Shown here: positions 1 through 9,604 of the stretch, piece by piece | Layout: each line of letters begins with the position of its first letter | Numbering within the stretch: position 1 is the stretch's first letter | Origin: Isoetes engelmannii | Lineage: Eukaryota; Streptophyta; Lycopodiopsida; Isoetales; Isoetaceae | DNA length: 21,829 nucleotides | Reading direction: 5' to 3' | Assembly (NCBI GenBank): GCA_011763485.2 | Contig: JAANSK020264161.1 | Coordinates: forward strand, 1-21,829 | The notes under the pieces: generated by a model | What the model saw: only the letters and a program-made list of their open reading frames with translations | Database searches by the model: none | What the model was told of the DNA's origin: nothing | Translations under genes and position numbers: made by a program

Positions 1-2540
1 TATGCAGTCTTGAAATCCACAAAGCAGCAATACAAATCACGTTGTTCATTGCGACTCGCTTCCATCAACATTCTCAGCACAACAGCCACTCTTTCTCATG
101 TAAGCTTACTCTAATTCCAATTATGCATGCATGATTATTTCTGGCAAGTTCACCAACTGTTTGACTTGCAGATGTATGAAGATAGCATCGACACCCAAGA
201 AAATTATGCACCAATTCGTGCACTCGTATGTACACTAGCCATTGTTTAATTGAACATTTTGTGAAGTGTTCATGTGTATTCAAATTTGTGTAATGCTTGG
301 ATATTCAGGTTTGTTCAGGTAACCCTATGTTCGACTGTTCAGACTGTCTGTATCAAACAGTATCAATTATGTCACAAAAGCATTAACCAATCTTTGTCCT
401 ATACGTCTAGGACATGTATTACTCTTCATAACACAACGGTCATTATTCAATATAACATCTCTGGTTGCAGAAGATTGCAAAACACAACAGGTACACAACA
501 ACATAAGAAACAGAAGACATTCTTTCAATTCATAAGAAGCACTGCACATTCACATGAACAGTATTTGACAAAAATGCAAAACACGCGCCTGGCATTTTTC
601 ATTACCAAAAACATGACCTCGGGGGAGGGGGGGGGGCAGTGAATGTTGAGCCCATTTGAGGGGCAGATTATAGCTGAAGGTACCGGGGAAGGGGCATCGC
701 AGGTCATATCTCTTCACTAAACAAAAAAAAAAAAGGGGAGGAGGGGGAGCATCCAGATCCGCCACGGAGCGATTGAGGACTCATGAACCCACGGGGCTCT
801 GGAAGAGGATGCTAGCCCCCTCCGTTACCACTACTTGACAATGGATCAGGTCGGCATCAGTTTTTGCCCGCTCAGCCTAACTAGTGATCTCCGGGGAGAC
901 CTCCACCATGATAGAAGAGGAGATTGCAGTGGTGATCTTTTACGGCGTAACCAGACAGTTTCTAACAGTGAGGAAGTTTGGAGTAGTCGAGGTGGTACTG
1001 GAGTTCGAGGGTACCGGGGTCACCTCCGGGCCCCTTGGACGCTTGGCCAGTGACGGGCTCACCCTTCTGCTGGATATGGCTGTGTCCCACAGGGGACCAC
1101 ATCTAGAAATGATGTCTTTCTTGTTCTCTCCATTGTTATCTTGCTAGTTATCCTGCAGAAAGAATCACGGTTCCATCAGAACAAGACAAAAAACAACCGG
1201 ATCAAACGACGGATAGTAGGAGCTCTTACCTTGGCGCTCCGATTGCCGTCGATCGACCTCCGGAAGATGGAGATTACAGCAACATGCATCAGTTTTTATA
1301 GAGAAAGAGGGAATTATACCTCTGCCAAATCCTAGATTGCTTGGATATTTAATAAGTTGGTGGCTTAATGGCCGGATGACCTGCTGCAGGACTACCAGGG
1401 GATGTTCCAGCAGCATAGAATGTCCTTGGCTGCGGAATTGGATAGAATTAGGGGATCTGAGGTGAAAATTTGGCGAAAGCCCGACATTTAGCAGCGTTTA
1501 CCGTTACTGGCTAGCACGGTAGCTGGCAACCCCCCCGCACGTAGGGGGCATTGGGGCTAGCGAAAATGGGAATGGCGTGAGGCAGGATCAATGCTCCGAC
1601 GCTCGCCCGTGAGAGCGCAATGGTCGGACAGGGGTTGCAATGTGGTTGCCAGCCAGACACCTTGGCACTCTCGCCGGCCGATGGCATGGCGCTTACGGGG
1701 TTGCCCTCCGCACGGCGGAAGGGGGCATGGGCCCAGCGGAGGTGGACCTCGACCCCCCCCCCCTCAAAAAAAAAAAAAAAAAAAAACCCCAACGTAACTT
1801 TTTTATCTTTGAAATTTCGGGGAAATTTTCAAATTTTCTTCAGCAACATTACAGTCCACAACATTAGGAACCCAAATGTCTGGGCGGATTGGCAATCACC
1901 CTAACATGGGGTAAGTTGTGGCAATTTGCCTCTTAAGTGCACCGTACATGGCACCCATATATTCCCTACCTTTTTTAAATATTGTAAAACTAATACAACT
2001 ATTGCATGCACGTAATTCAACAAGAGTTGGGCTGTGGACTCGCCGCTTCTACAGCTCGCCCATCACATTGCATTGCACCTCGTCCTTACAGAGCGTAAAA
2101 ACCCACAACGGCATTTTACATAATACATAACTTTATGTTAGGCCAACATATTATTTGCTTTTCTAGTGCAATAACAAATGCTAACTTCTCATGGACATTT
2201 GCATGGTCAAGTAATTGAAGTATTGTCATGATGAAAATACTAGAGCAACATGGCCCCGAGAATAGAAGATTCAGATCTATGAAGCTATGGAAGGGTTGAA
2301 AAGATCTATGAAACATGAAATCGTAGCTGTGAAATCAGATGTCCTAAAAATATGCCACAATTCTAAAAATGCCCTGTTGTGGAACCGCATCGCACTTCTA
2401 GCCATTAGACAGTGGTGAGGGAAACTAGTGATGGTTCGGATTGGAAGCAAGAACAGAGTTCATTTCTTCTAGTTCAAAAAATAAGTAAATAAGAAAAAAA
2501 TATTTTTCTAATCCGAAAAGAATATTCTGTCCGAGGTGGC
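1..2540. other. Intergenic region upstream of the ACX4-type gene
   Basis: No gene is supported here. Open frames are short, overlap on both strands and resemble no family I know. The region has homopolymer runs (G at 621-636, A at 723-734, C at 1753-1763, A at 1766-1786). From about 840 to 1790 it is more GC-rich than its surroundings; that block is listed separately. From 1800 to 2540 it is plain AT-rich sequence in which I see nothing specific. Confidence 0.6.
840..1790 (+). other. GC-rich, coding-like relic ending in C and A runs
   Basis: Composition changes sharply here from AT-rich to GC-rich. Several frames read protein-like for 40-90 codons: 887-1147, and 1369-1494, which reads DDLLQDYQGMFQQHR and onward to a TAG. 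None is continuous or recognisable. A motif with CCGCACG followed by a G run and GGGCAT occurs near 1535 and again near 1708, so part of the block is a diverged internal duplication. The block ends in 11 C, TC and 21 A (1753-1786), which could be the tail of a retrotransposed sequence on the plus strand. I infer a decayed mobile-element fragment. The family is unknown. Confidence 0.3.
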
Positions 2541-2557
2541 GAATAAATAACACGACT

Positions 2558-2564
2558 TATATAA
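2558..2564 (+). promoter_or_regulatory. Candidate TATA box of the ACX4-type gene
   Basis: TATATAA lies 57 bp before the chosen ATG at 2621. That would put transcription start near 2590 and give a short 5' leader of about 30 nt. Position and sequence fit a plant TATA box; no transcript evidence is available. Confidence 0.4.
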
Positions 2565-2620
2565 TCCCATATCTGCATTATTTCGTCCCAAGAATAGCCG
2601 CCATTTGAGTTGTGGGCAAT

Positions 2621-5491
2621 ATGACCAACGATCGGAGCTGGGCTAGAATAGCAAAATTAGGACAGCAGCTGAATCCAATTCAGTCCTCAAGTCCGGAGCT
2701 GGGTATGTGTTTTGCTTATCACAACGCATTTTTTGGGTTTAACATTCAAAGGAAAAATAAAAAATATTTCGTTGGCAAATTTGCAGGAATTGGGTTGCAA
2801 GAAACCCTTTCTCTCACAAATCCTGGATTGGAAATCAAATATGCTTTTCCACAGGCAACACCTGCTTCGTCTTTTCCTCCTTCAGGTATGGTATATGTAG
2901 CAGGTTGCTGATTTTGATTAAGGTCAATAAATAATTTTGGTGTCAAGTTTGTTGGGTTCAAGGTCAAATAATTTGTTAACCTTCGATTTGGAAAATTTGT
3001 TCCTGTATGCTTCATTGTCATTTAAAAAATAAGCACCAGTTCATGCAAAAACTTTTGGCGTTCGCAGAAGCATGGGCATAATAAACATATCCACATTAAA
3101 GATGTATACCAAGTCTGCTTCTTTTGGTTCTGAGTTTATGTCAGGCGCTTGGATTTAGGGAAAGAGTTTCTTTTGAAGTTTTTAAACATGATTATTGTCA
3201 ATGCCATTGCTGCCTGAACGTTTCTATTTATTATTATGCTATAGATGAGTTTCATTTTTTGGGCTCTGTATCAAGGCTGTCTCATATCTGGCGCTTGTAA
3301 TCTCAAGTAACTAATGGACTATGTGAAAGTGCAACCCTTTTTTTGGAAATATGTCAGCGATATCCTTATTTGTTTTGCAGTGGGAGATTATTTCCAGTTT
3401 GATGACCTTCTATCAGTCGAAGAAAAGGAAGTTCGTGCACGAGTGAGGGCCGTCATGGAGAAAGAAGTCGCTCCAGTGATGACACAGGTTTGTCTTAATG
3501 GCTATGCTCTATACCGGTTATCCTTTCTTTCCTCTCTCTCTCTCTCTCTCTCTTTTTTTCTTGTTTTAAAATTTCTAAGGCACTCGCTCGCGATGACATG
3601 CCATGTTCTAGAGCAGTTATTTTTTCTAAAGGAATTATGTCCATGCATTATCTTCTCTCTCTCTCTTTCTCTTTTATTGTTTTTTATTTTCTAAGACATT
3701 TTCTTTACACTGCAGTACTGGGAAAAAGCCGAGTTTCCATTCGAATTGGTCCCTAAGTTGGCAGCTCTCAGGGTTGCTGGTGGGACGATAAAGGTGTCTT
3801 TATCTTGAAATTATTAGAAATTATAAACCTGCAGGCAGGAAAGGCTTAATATTTTTTCTCCAGGGTTATGGATGCCCAGGGATGTCTGTGCTTGGTAGTG
3901 CTATAGCAACACTTGAAGTAGCGAGAGTGGATGCAAGCTGTTCAACTTTTATTCTTGTGCATTCTTCATTAGCAATGCTTACTATTGGTATTTTTCGTTC
4001 CTGTAGTTCTAGACTTTTGCAGTTTTTTATTCTAACGTTTTGGTGTTGGGTTTCAGCAATGCTTGGGAGCGAAGAGCAGAAGATGAAGTACTTGCCGGAA
4101 CTTGCCAAGCTTAATATGATTGGTTGCTGGGTAGGGGAGATACTAACTTTGGTTGGGCAACATTGATGAGTTTACTGAGCAGTTAAAGAGCTGATGCAAC
4201 TTTTGCACTGCTTGAGGGATTCTGATTACTGTTCTGTTTTTGCAGGCTTTAACTGAACCAGACTATGGGAGCGATGCAAGCTCTCTCAGCACTACTGCAT
4301 CGAAGGTTTTTTCAAATATGGGTTCTTTACTGGCTGCCTGTTCAAGGAAGTTGCAGTTTGGCCTGATGTTCATTTTCTCATTCACTCCATCAGGTTAAGG
4401 GCGGGTGGATATTGAATGGGCAAAAGAGGTGGATTGGAAATAGCACGTTTGCAGATGTGGCAGTTATATTCGCTCGGAACACGGAAACAAACCAGATAAA
4501 TGGGTTGGTATATGGATCATGAAGTACTAGATTTTTACATCTAAGTATAAGTAAATTCTAATTCGGAGTTCTGGTTTGTCTTACAGTTTTCTTGTGAAGA
4601 AGGGTACGCCTGGTTATCGAGCTACAAAAATTGAGAATAAAATTTCACTAAGAATAGTTCAGAATGGTGATATCATTCTCAAAGATGTTTATGTCCCTGA
4701 TGAAGATCGTCTCCCTGGAATTAATTCGTTTCAAGATACCAACAAGGTAGCTCTTTATTTTAAGTTCTGTGGCAGTCATGTTTATTGATTTTCATGCTGC
4801 AGGTACTCGCAGTATCAAGAATTATGGTTGCATGGCAACCAATAGGCATTTCAATGGGTGTATATGATATGTGCCACAGGTGATCATATTTTATTGGACA
4901 TTGGTATTTATTTTATTGATCTCAGTCTTGATTCTATGCTTAAAAGGTATTTGAAGGAGAGGCACCAATTTGGAGCACCCTTAGCCTCTTTCCAAATAAA
5001 TCAGGAAAAGCTAGTTGCAATGCTTGGGAATATACAGGCAATGGTCTTAATGGGATGGCGTCTTTGTAAGTTATATGAGGAGGGCAAAATGACGCCTGGA
5101 CAAGCCAGTCTTGCTAAGGTGATTATTAGTTTAAATGTCTGGAAACTTAAGTGTACATATTTACAGGATTTTGTTCTTAATAATTCTAATTCCCTTCCAG
5201 GCATGGAATACAAAACGTGCAAGAGAAACAGTTGCTTTAGCGCGGGAACTGCTTGGGGGGAATGGCATATTAGTGGACTTTCTTGTTGCAAAGGTATGCT
5301 GAACTCTTAGATCAGATAGATTGTATACTATTTTCTTACGCATGGCTTTTGAAACTTTACAGGCCTTCTGTGACATAGAGCCCATTTATACATACGAAGG
5401 AACATATGAGGTTAATGCATTAGTCACAGCTCGGGAAGTGACAGGAATTGCAAGCATCAAGTCGCCATACACAAAATCTCGGAAGCGCTAG
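2621..5491 (+). CDS. ACX4: Short-chain acyl-CoA oxidase, ACX4 type, peroxisomal (13 exons)
   Basis: Oxidises short-chain acyl-CoA to trans-2-enoyl-CoA with FAD, passing electrons to O2 and making H2O2, in peroxisomal beta-oxidation. Exons: 2621-2702, 2787-2885, 3381-3487, 3716-3793, 3864-3987, 4057-4130, 4246-4305, 4394-4503, 4587-4746, 4803-4879, 4947-5118, 5201-5293, 5363-5491. All introns are GT-AG and phases join cleanly to 454 aa (Arabidopsis ACX4, from memory, 436). Visible motifs: AFPQATPAS (47-55), [13 protein letters not shown], the FAD-region [12 protein letters not shown] (from 189), [10 protein letters not shown] (from 220), [10 protein letters not shown] (from 331), GGNGI, and YEGTYE with the catalytic Glu424 expected for the acyl-CoA dehydrogenase/oxidase superfamily. 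The ATG at 2621 follows an in-frame stop at 2606. Odd: the C-terminus is SRKR, not SRL, while residues 9-17 match a PTS2. Exon 1 is the least certain part. Confidence 0.93.
2645..2671 (+). other. Putative N-terminal peroxisomal targeting signal (PTS2) in exon 1
   Basis: Codons 9-17 of the ACX4-type protein read RIAKLGQQL. The general PTS2 consensus is R/K, then L/V/I/Q, two free residues, L/V/I/H/Q, L/S/G/A/K, one free residue, H/Q, then L/A/F; every constrained position fits. The nonapeptide sits within the first 20 residues, where PTS2 signals normally lie. Caveats: most plant PTS2s have His rather than Gln at position 8, and I see no Cys shortly after it as often marks the processing site. 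Confidence 0.55.
3488..3715 (+). repeat. CT-rich duplicated sequence inside an ACX4 intron
   Basis: This third intron contains (CT)n tracts at 3532-3553 and 3653-3668. Each is followed by a T-rich stretch and then TTCTAAG-GCA or TTCTAAG-ACA (about 3575 and 3692). It looks like an old tandem duplication of about 120 bp that enlarged the intron to 228 bp, when most neighbouring introns are 56-115 bp. Confidence 0.5.
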
Positions 5492-5518
5492 AACTCTAAT
5501 GTTGGTTTCTTCAGTAAT

Positions 5519-5524
5519 AATAAA
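5519..5524 (+). terminator. Candidate polyadenylation signal of the ACX4-type gene
   Basis: AATAAA lies 28 bp after the TAG stop. It is a canonical near-upstream element, followed by T-rich stretches. Plant polyadenylation signals are degenerate, so the actual cleavage site is uncertain. Confidence 0.4.
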
Positions 5525-6948
5525 GCATTAGTGGTTTCTCATTCTGGCAGAAAAATATGAAAAGAAAGCATGCAGTATTATAAGAGGGAGCAATGCATGA
5601 AGGAGCTAAAAACGCTAGTCACTTAGAGAAACATTTTTTTATATTGAATCAACCTGCAACAGACGATTTGTCTGTTGTATCTGGAAACTATTGATGACTT
5701 GGAAGGGCAATAAGGTCATCCGATTCACTACAAAAACCATGCTTCTTCTGTAAGGAGATCTTCAGAGCATTATAACTCGTAAGGCCCTCATGCCTACTTG
5801 TGTAGTTCATTTCTAGGGATACATCATGCCCATGAATCAGAAAAAGAGACAGTTTTCAAGATCTTGTTAATGTCCTTGAGTGATTGTTTGCTCAAGAACT
5901 TGTAAACCCATGATTCTAGTCTATTTTCTCAAATATGATGATATGATTAGAGCATGGGAAGGGCGTTAATATTGAATGCTTGACACATAGGGTCTCTTGT
6001 GTTAGAAGAGTTAGTGGGAGCAAGAGCTACATATCAGGACTCAAAAATAGCAACATGTGTAACTAGTAAAAATGTCGCTGGGTATATGAGCTTATCGGAA
6101 AAAACATATATTATTGCATTTTCTAGTGTGCCGGAAATTAATTTTTGTTTTTCTTGCCGAAAAATTGCTAGATTTTTTTTTAGGATAACCGGAATTTAAG
6201 AGAAGGGGACGGATTTTTAGGGGAGGAACTCCCCTATTTTCGAACCATGCTACATATCAAGTGATAGCAGGAGCACTTTGATGTACAGCATATTTGGCTA
6301 TAGACGAAATTCCTCTCTCGAAATTCCTTTTGCAAAGAACACCAAGGATTGACATGTAATACTAAAGGAATAAAAGAACTCATCAAGTAGCATTCTGAAT
6401 ATCAACACCGGAATTCCAAGCCCTGTTGAATTCTACGCCGACGAAGTCCAAGGCACAAGCCACCCTTTCCTCTTCTTGCAACAGAGAAAAGCCATTTCTT
6501 GCTTACGGTCAAACGCCTCCATCCTTCTTCCATTTTCGGGTGATTGCCCAAGGATGCATACAGGTTTCGTCGATCTGAATAGGGCGACTGGCGACTGCGT
6601 CAAACCGAAGCACGGGCGACGGACAGAATGACTGGCTAGCCCAAGTTTAGGGCAATCACCAGGTATATCCGAGAATATTGACATATACTTAAACATTCCA
6701 TATAACTACAATATAGAAGTCCGGTCGACTTTTTTGTCTGGTGTTTATTTTGGTGCGGCCACGTGTCTACTGCCTACAACGCGGAATGGAAGTAGCACGA
6801 CCATTCCGCTTAACAGGTCGTCAATCGGTTAAAACACTAGGCTTAGGTTAAATGTTAGAGTTAGGTTAGGGCCAGAGGGGTGCCACAATGCCGCCTTCGA
6901 TCTTCAATCTTCGAAGATGAGCATGACGCTTCTACAGATAGCATTTTA
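5525..6948. other. Intergenic region between ACX4 and MsrB, distal part
   Basis: No gene is supported. Open frames at 5999-6199 (+) and 6433-6696 (-) have no recognisable domain. An 11-bp inverted repeat (GGTGATTGCCC at 6539-6549, complement at 6650-6660) brackets about 100 bp, but I see no target-site duplication. The sequence is otherwise AT-rich and unremarkable. Confidence 0.55.
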
Positions 6949-7031
6949 CAGATAGCAAATGCCGCTTCTATAGGGAGCCTCTGTCGCTTCTGCAGATAGC
7001 AAATGCCGCTTCTACGGGGAGCCTCTGTCCG
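6949..7031. repeat. 44-bp tandem duplication upstream of MsrB
   Basis: Two copies start at 6949 and 6993, both opening CAGATAGCAAATGCCGCTTC and continuing through GGGAGCCTCTGTC. A partial copy (ACAGATAGCATTTT) precedes them near 6934, and ATAGCATTTT recurs at about 7038. Confidence 0.8.
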
Positions 7032-7088
7032 AAATAAATAGCATTTTCTATCTTCACAGCTTTAGTTTTGCATCTGAATCTTAGTTTC

Positions 7089-7310
7089 TCCTAGGATCTG
7101 AAGCTCTTCATTAAAATCTGTTTCTTGTTTAGAATCTGAAGCTGTTGCGAAATCTGAAGCTCTGCTTCATTTGAAACAAACACGGAAAGGAACTCTGTTT
7201 TGGAAAGCCTTGAGGAACTCTGTTTTGGAAAAGTCTTGAGGATCTCTGTTTTAAACATTTCGGAAAAGCCTTGAGGAACTCTGTTTTGAAAGGAATTCTG
7301 TTTCAAATAT
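7089..7310. repeat. Degenerate short-unit repeat array upstream of MsrB
   Basis: The first half repeats a short AATCTGAAGCT-type motif (about 7095-7163). The second half repeats GGAACTCTGTTTTGGAAA followed by GCCTTGA or variants, with units starting near 7189, 7214, 7240, 7275 and 7292. The spacing is irregular (17-37 bp). The shadow open frames across it simply translate the repeat. Confidence 0.7.
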
Positions 7311-7358
7311 TTCTTATGCTCTGATATTGAAAAAAGCCTCTCGAACTTCTATATTGTA

Positions 7359-7450
7359 GGGGAATGGGGGTTGGGGACTCCATTCCCAGTTTTCAGGTCA
7401 CCCGCGACCCGCAGCCGGGAGGGGAATGGAGTCCCCAACCTCCATTCCCC
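7359..7450. mobile_element. Foldback/MITE-like element with 29-bp inverted arms
   Basis: The left arm (7359-7387) and right arm (7422-7450) are reverse complements at 28 of 29 positions, around a 34-bp GC-rich spacer. Each arm is itself partly self-complementary: GGGAATGG near one end pairs with CCATTCCC near the other. The element is bounded by TA on both sides (7357-7358 and 7451-7452), as expected for a TA target duplication of the Tc1/mariner type, but two bases can match by chance. It lies 161 bp upstream of the MsrB TATA box and could form a stable hairpin. Confidence 0.6.
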
Positions 7451-7610
7451 TATACATAAAGAGAGCGCTTGCCCTTTGGCGCAACCCAAGAATTACCCCG
7501 AATTAGAATATTGCAAACCGGGGGCTTTCATCTTTGTGGACAAAATTATTACACACACTAACCAATGTAACCATTCAATACCATTTTCGGATGTTTAAAA
7601 AGCTGAAAAG

Positions 7611-7618
7611 TATAAAAA
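7611..7618 (+). promoter_or_regulatory. Candidate TATA box of MsrB
   Basis: TATAAAAA lies 71 bp before the ATG at 7689. It would give a transcription start near 7640 and a leader of about 45-50 nt. Sequence and spacing fit a plant core promoter. Confidence 0.5.
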
Positions 7619-7688
7619 GAAACACGTCGTGCTAGCCTAGAACAAAGTCTCCTTCGCAGTTTCCAAAAATATATTTCTCCACACAGCT

Positions 7689-8590
7689 ATGGCTTCCAAT
7701 GGCGCAAAATCAGCTCCTTCTCCAGTGGCCAAGAGCGAAGAAGAGTGGCGAGCAGTGCTTTCACCCGAGCAATTTCGCGTCTTAAGGAGGAAAGGAACCG
7801 AGTAAGTAAAGCTCGTTGGCATTCTTGTGTTTAGGTTTCTAAACAACGTCGGAAACAAATAGAAACCCTAGCTATGGTTGCATTGCCAGCATGATTAGAA
7901 GTGTCGCTTGCAGCATTATTTTTTGGTGCCTTGCATCGCTGCATGATTTTATCACACTTATTTCTTAAATTAAATTTGAATGCAATATCTGGTATAGCTA
8001 CCTGGTTTCAGCACAATGAAGAAATGGCAAAGCATCACAATTTGCCTGTTCACTTTTACTAGACTGTTTACTTTCACTAGAGCTGCCATCTAAGTGGGAA
8101 GTTTAGTGTACTTATTTTCCCCTTTCTTTGAGGAGGTGCCTCTCAGATAATCTTCTTAGTTTGCATTTAAATTCCTTGTCATCACATAACTTGATATTAC
8201 TGTTTGCCTCAGGTACGCAGGTACTGGGCAATACAACAAACATTTCGAGGAAGGTATCTACGAGTGCGCAGGCTGTGGAACGCCACTTTACAAATCCACT
8301 ACAAAATTTGATTCTGGTTGTGGGTGGCCAGCATTTTATGAGGGGCTGCCTGGAGCCATAACTCAACATGTAAGTTGTTTCTGCCTTGCTTGGGATTAAT
8401 GAAATAACACAGGAAAATTCTAATGTTCTGTTTAAAACAGGCTGATCCAGATGGCCATCGCATTGAAATCACTTGTACAGCATGTGGAGGTCATTTAGGT
8501 CATGTGTTTAAAGGAGAGGGCTATCATAATCCAACAGATGAGAGGCACTGTGTCAATAGTGTCTCTTTGAAGTTTTCTCAAGTAAACTAA
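7689..8590 (+). CDS. MSRB: Peptide-methionine (R)-S-oxide reductase, MsrB family, probably cytosolic (3 exons)
   Basis: Reduces methionine-R-sulfoxide in proteins back to methionine, using thioredoxin or a similar reductant. Exons 7689-7801, 8213-8369 and 8441-8590 (introns 411 and 71 bp, GT-AG) give 139 aa, close to the short cytosolic plant MSRBs. The SelR domain fills the protein: [13 protein letters not shown] (18-30), YAGTGQYN (39-46), two zinc-binding CxxC pairs (C56/C59 and C102/C105), SGCGWPAF with the resolving C74, GGHLGHVF (106-113), and RHCVNSVSL with the catalytic C127. Both redox cysteines are present, so the usual disulfide mechanism is expected. The N-terminus before the domain is about 17 residues and lacks a plastid transit peptide. 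The C-terminus (SQVN) carries no targeting signal that I recognise. The exact paralogue number cannot be assigned. Confidence 0.95.
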
Positions 8591-8707
8591 AAATATTGAA
8601 TGCTGCTTTGGAGATAAATTATATTAATATAACTTTGTAAACAGAGATTTCAGCTGCACATGTTTATAGGTAACGCAGCAGCATAGACATTTACATACCG
8701 CTGGGGA

Positions 8708-8713
8708 AATAAA
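8708..8713 (+). terminator. Candidate polyadenylation signal of MsrB
   Basis: AATAAA lies 118 bp after the stop codon, a plausible distance for a plant 3' UTR. No other canonical hexamer is nearer the stop. Confidence 0.4.
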
Positions 8714-9604
8714 GAGAAGGAATTCATTGCGTTTCTACTTCCACTTTGAGTTCTACTTTGGGTAAGTAATTTTGGGGCTTTTAGTGAATTACATGGAAGC
8801 CCTATGCTGGTGCTTCAAAAATCGGTTTTAAGGAAATAGAGGTAGAATAGAATGGTTTTTATCGTCCACGGAGAAACATGTGTAGAAAGGAGGAATTTGA
8901 TAGTCTAGAGAGAATGGGATGATAATCATTCAAGGAAATGGGCATAGGCAAAAACGAGTTAAGATCATGGAATCTGGTTGCTCATTCTAGACCCACTCCC
9001 GGCTAATGCTAGCGGGGCATTTGGATAGATTTCTTTTATCCTAACATAAAGCACATCTTAATGAGGTTGTGTAAAAGCATTAAAACTAGCCATGAGTTGA
9101 ATGCCATGTGGTTGGCCATGAGCACCACCACATGGTTCATTTCAGCATGGTGATTAGATTGCACATTTGATCTAAGAGGTTTTGTGCTTCGCGGCAGCGC
9201 TGCCTGCCCGGTTTACTTGCTGGAAACCCCGAATACCAGGCGGCTACTAAATCAGGTGGCTACTAAACGTAAGCTACCATTTACCCGAAGGAAACCCCGA
9301 AAACCAAGCGGCTATCAAATGTAAGTTACCGTTTGGTGGAAATTTCGGCCTTGTTTTCGACGTTGATTCTTGCAAGCAGAGTGATTCTGTTGCTAATTCT
9401 CACTGTTTAGGGTATGGCAAGCTTCCTCGTTGCATCTTGTTTATGTTTGTTTCATGCTTCAAGTTCATGTCTATTTCTTGTTTCATGCAGATTCATGCCC
9501 AGAAGCTTCGGATTTGAAGCTTTGGTAGCTTGCAAATACCTTATCGGCTAGCTTGCTCAATTTATTTGCGGACATGGTTATGCTTGTTGCTTTTTAGCCC
9601 TTTG
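8714..9604. other. Intergenic region between MsrB and the LINE remnant
   Basis: No coding region is supported. A small palindrome (CCATGTGGT at 9104-9112, complement at 9127-9135) could form a hairpin. At 9222 and 9290 a motif GGAAACCCCGAA-ACCA-GCGGCTA recurs, followed by GTAAGCTACC or GTAAGTTACC, so 9222-9350 is a diverged tandem duplication with a 68-bp period. Its origin is unknown. Confidence 0.55.

Noticed and set aside
2612-2620. Earlier start codon for ACX4 at 2612
   Set aside because: That codon is GTG. The first in-frame ATG after the stop at 2606 is at 2621, which suits a plant gene better.
5489-5560. Stop-codon readthrough or a shifted frame that might supply a cryptic PTS1 for ACX4
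   Set aside because: Reading past TAG gives a short extension ending GRKI, and neither other frame gives an SKL- or SRL-like end. The bases after TAG (AAC) are not the known readthrough context.
6539-6660. Second small MITE defined by 11-bp inverted ends
   Set aside because: The arms are short, there is no target duplication, and the interior overlaps an open frame. An 11-bp match at 100-bp spacing is weak evidence.
6433-6696. Minus-strand open frame of 87 codons
   Set aside because: No family resemblance, no promoter or polyadenylation context, and it overlaps an inverted repeat. Likely chance.
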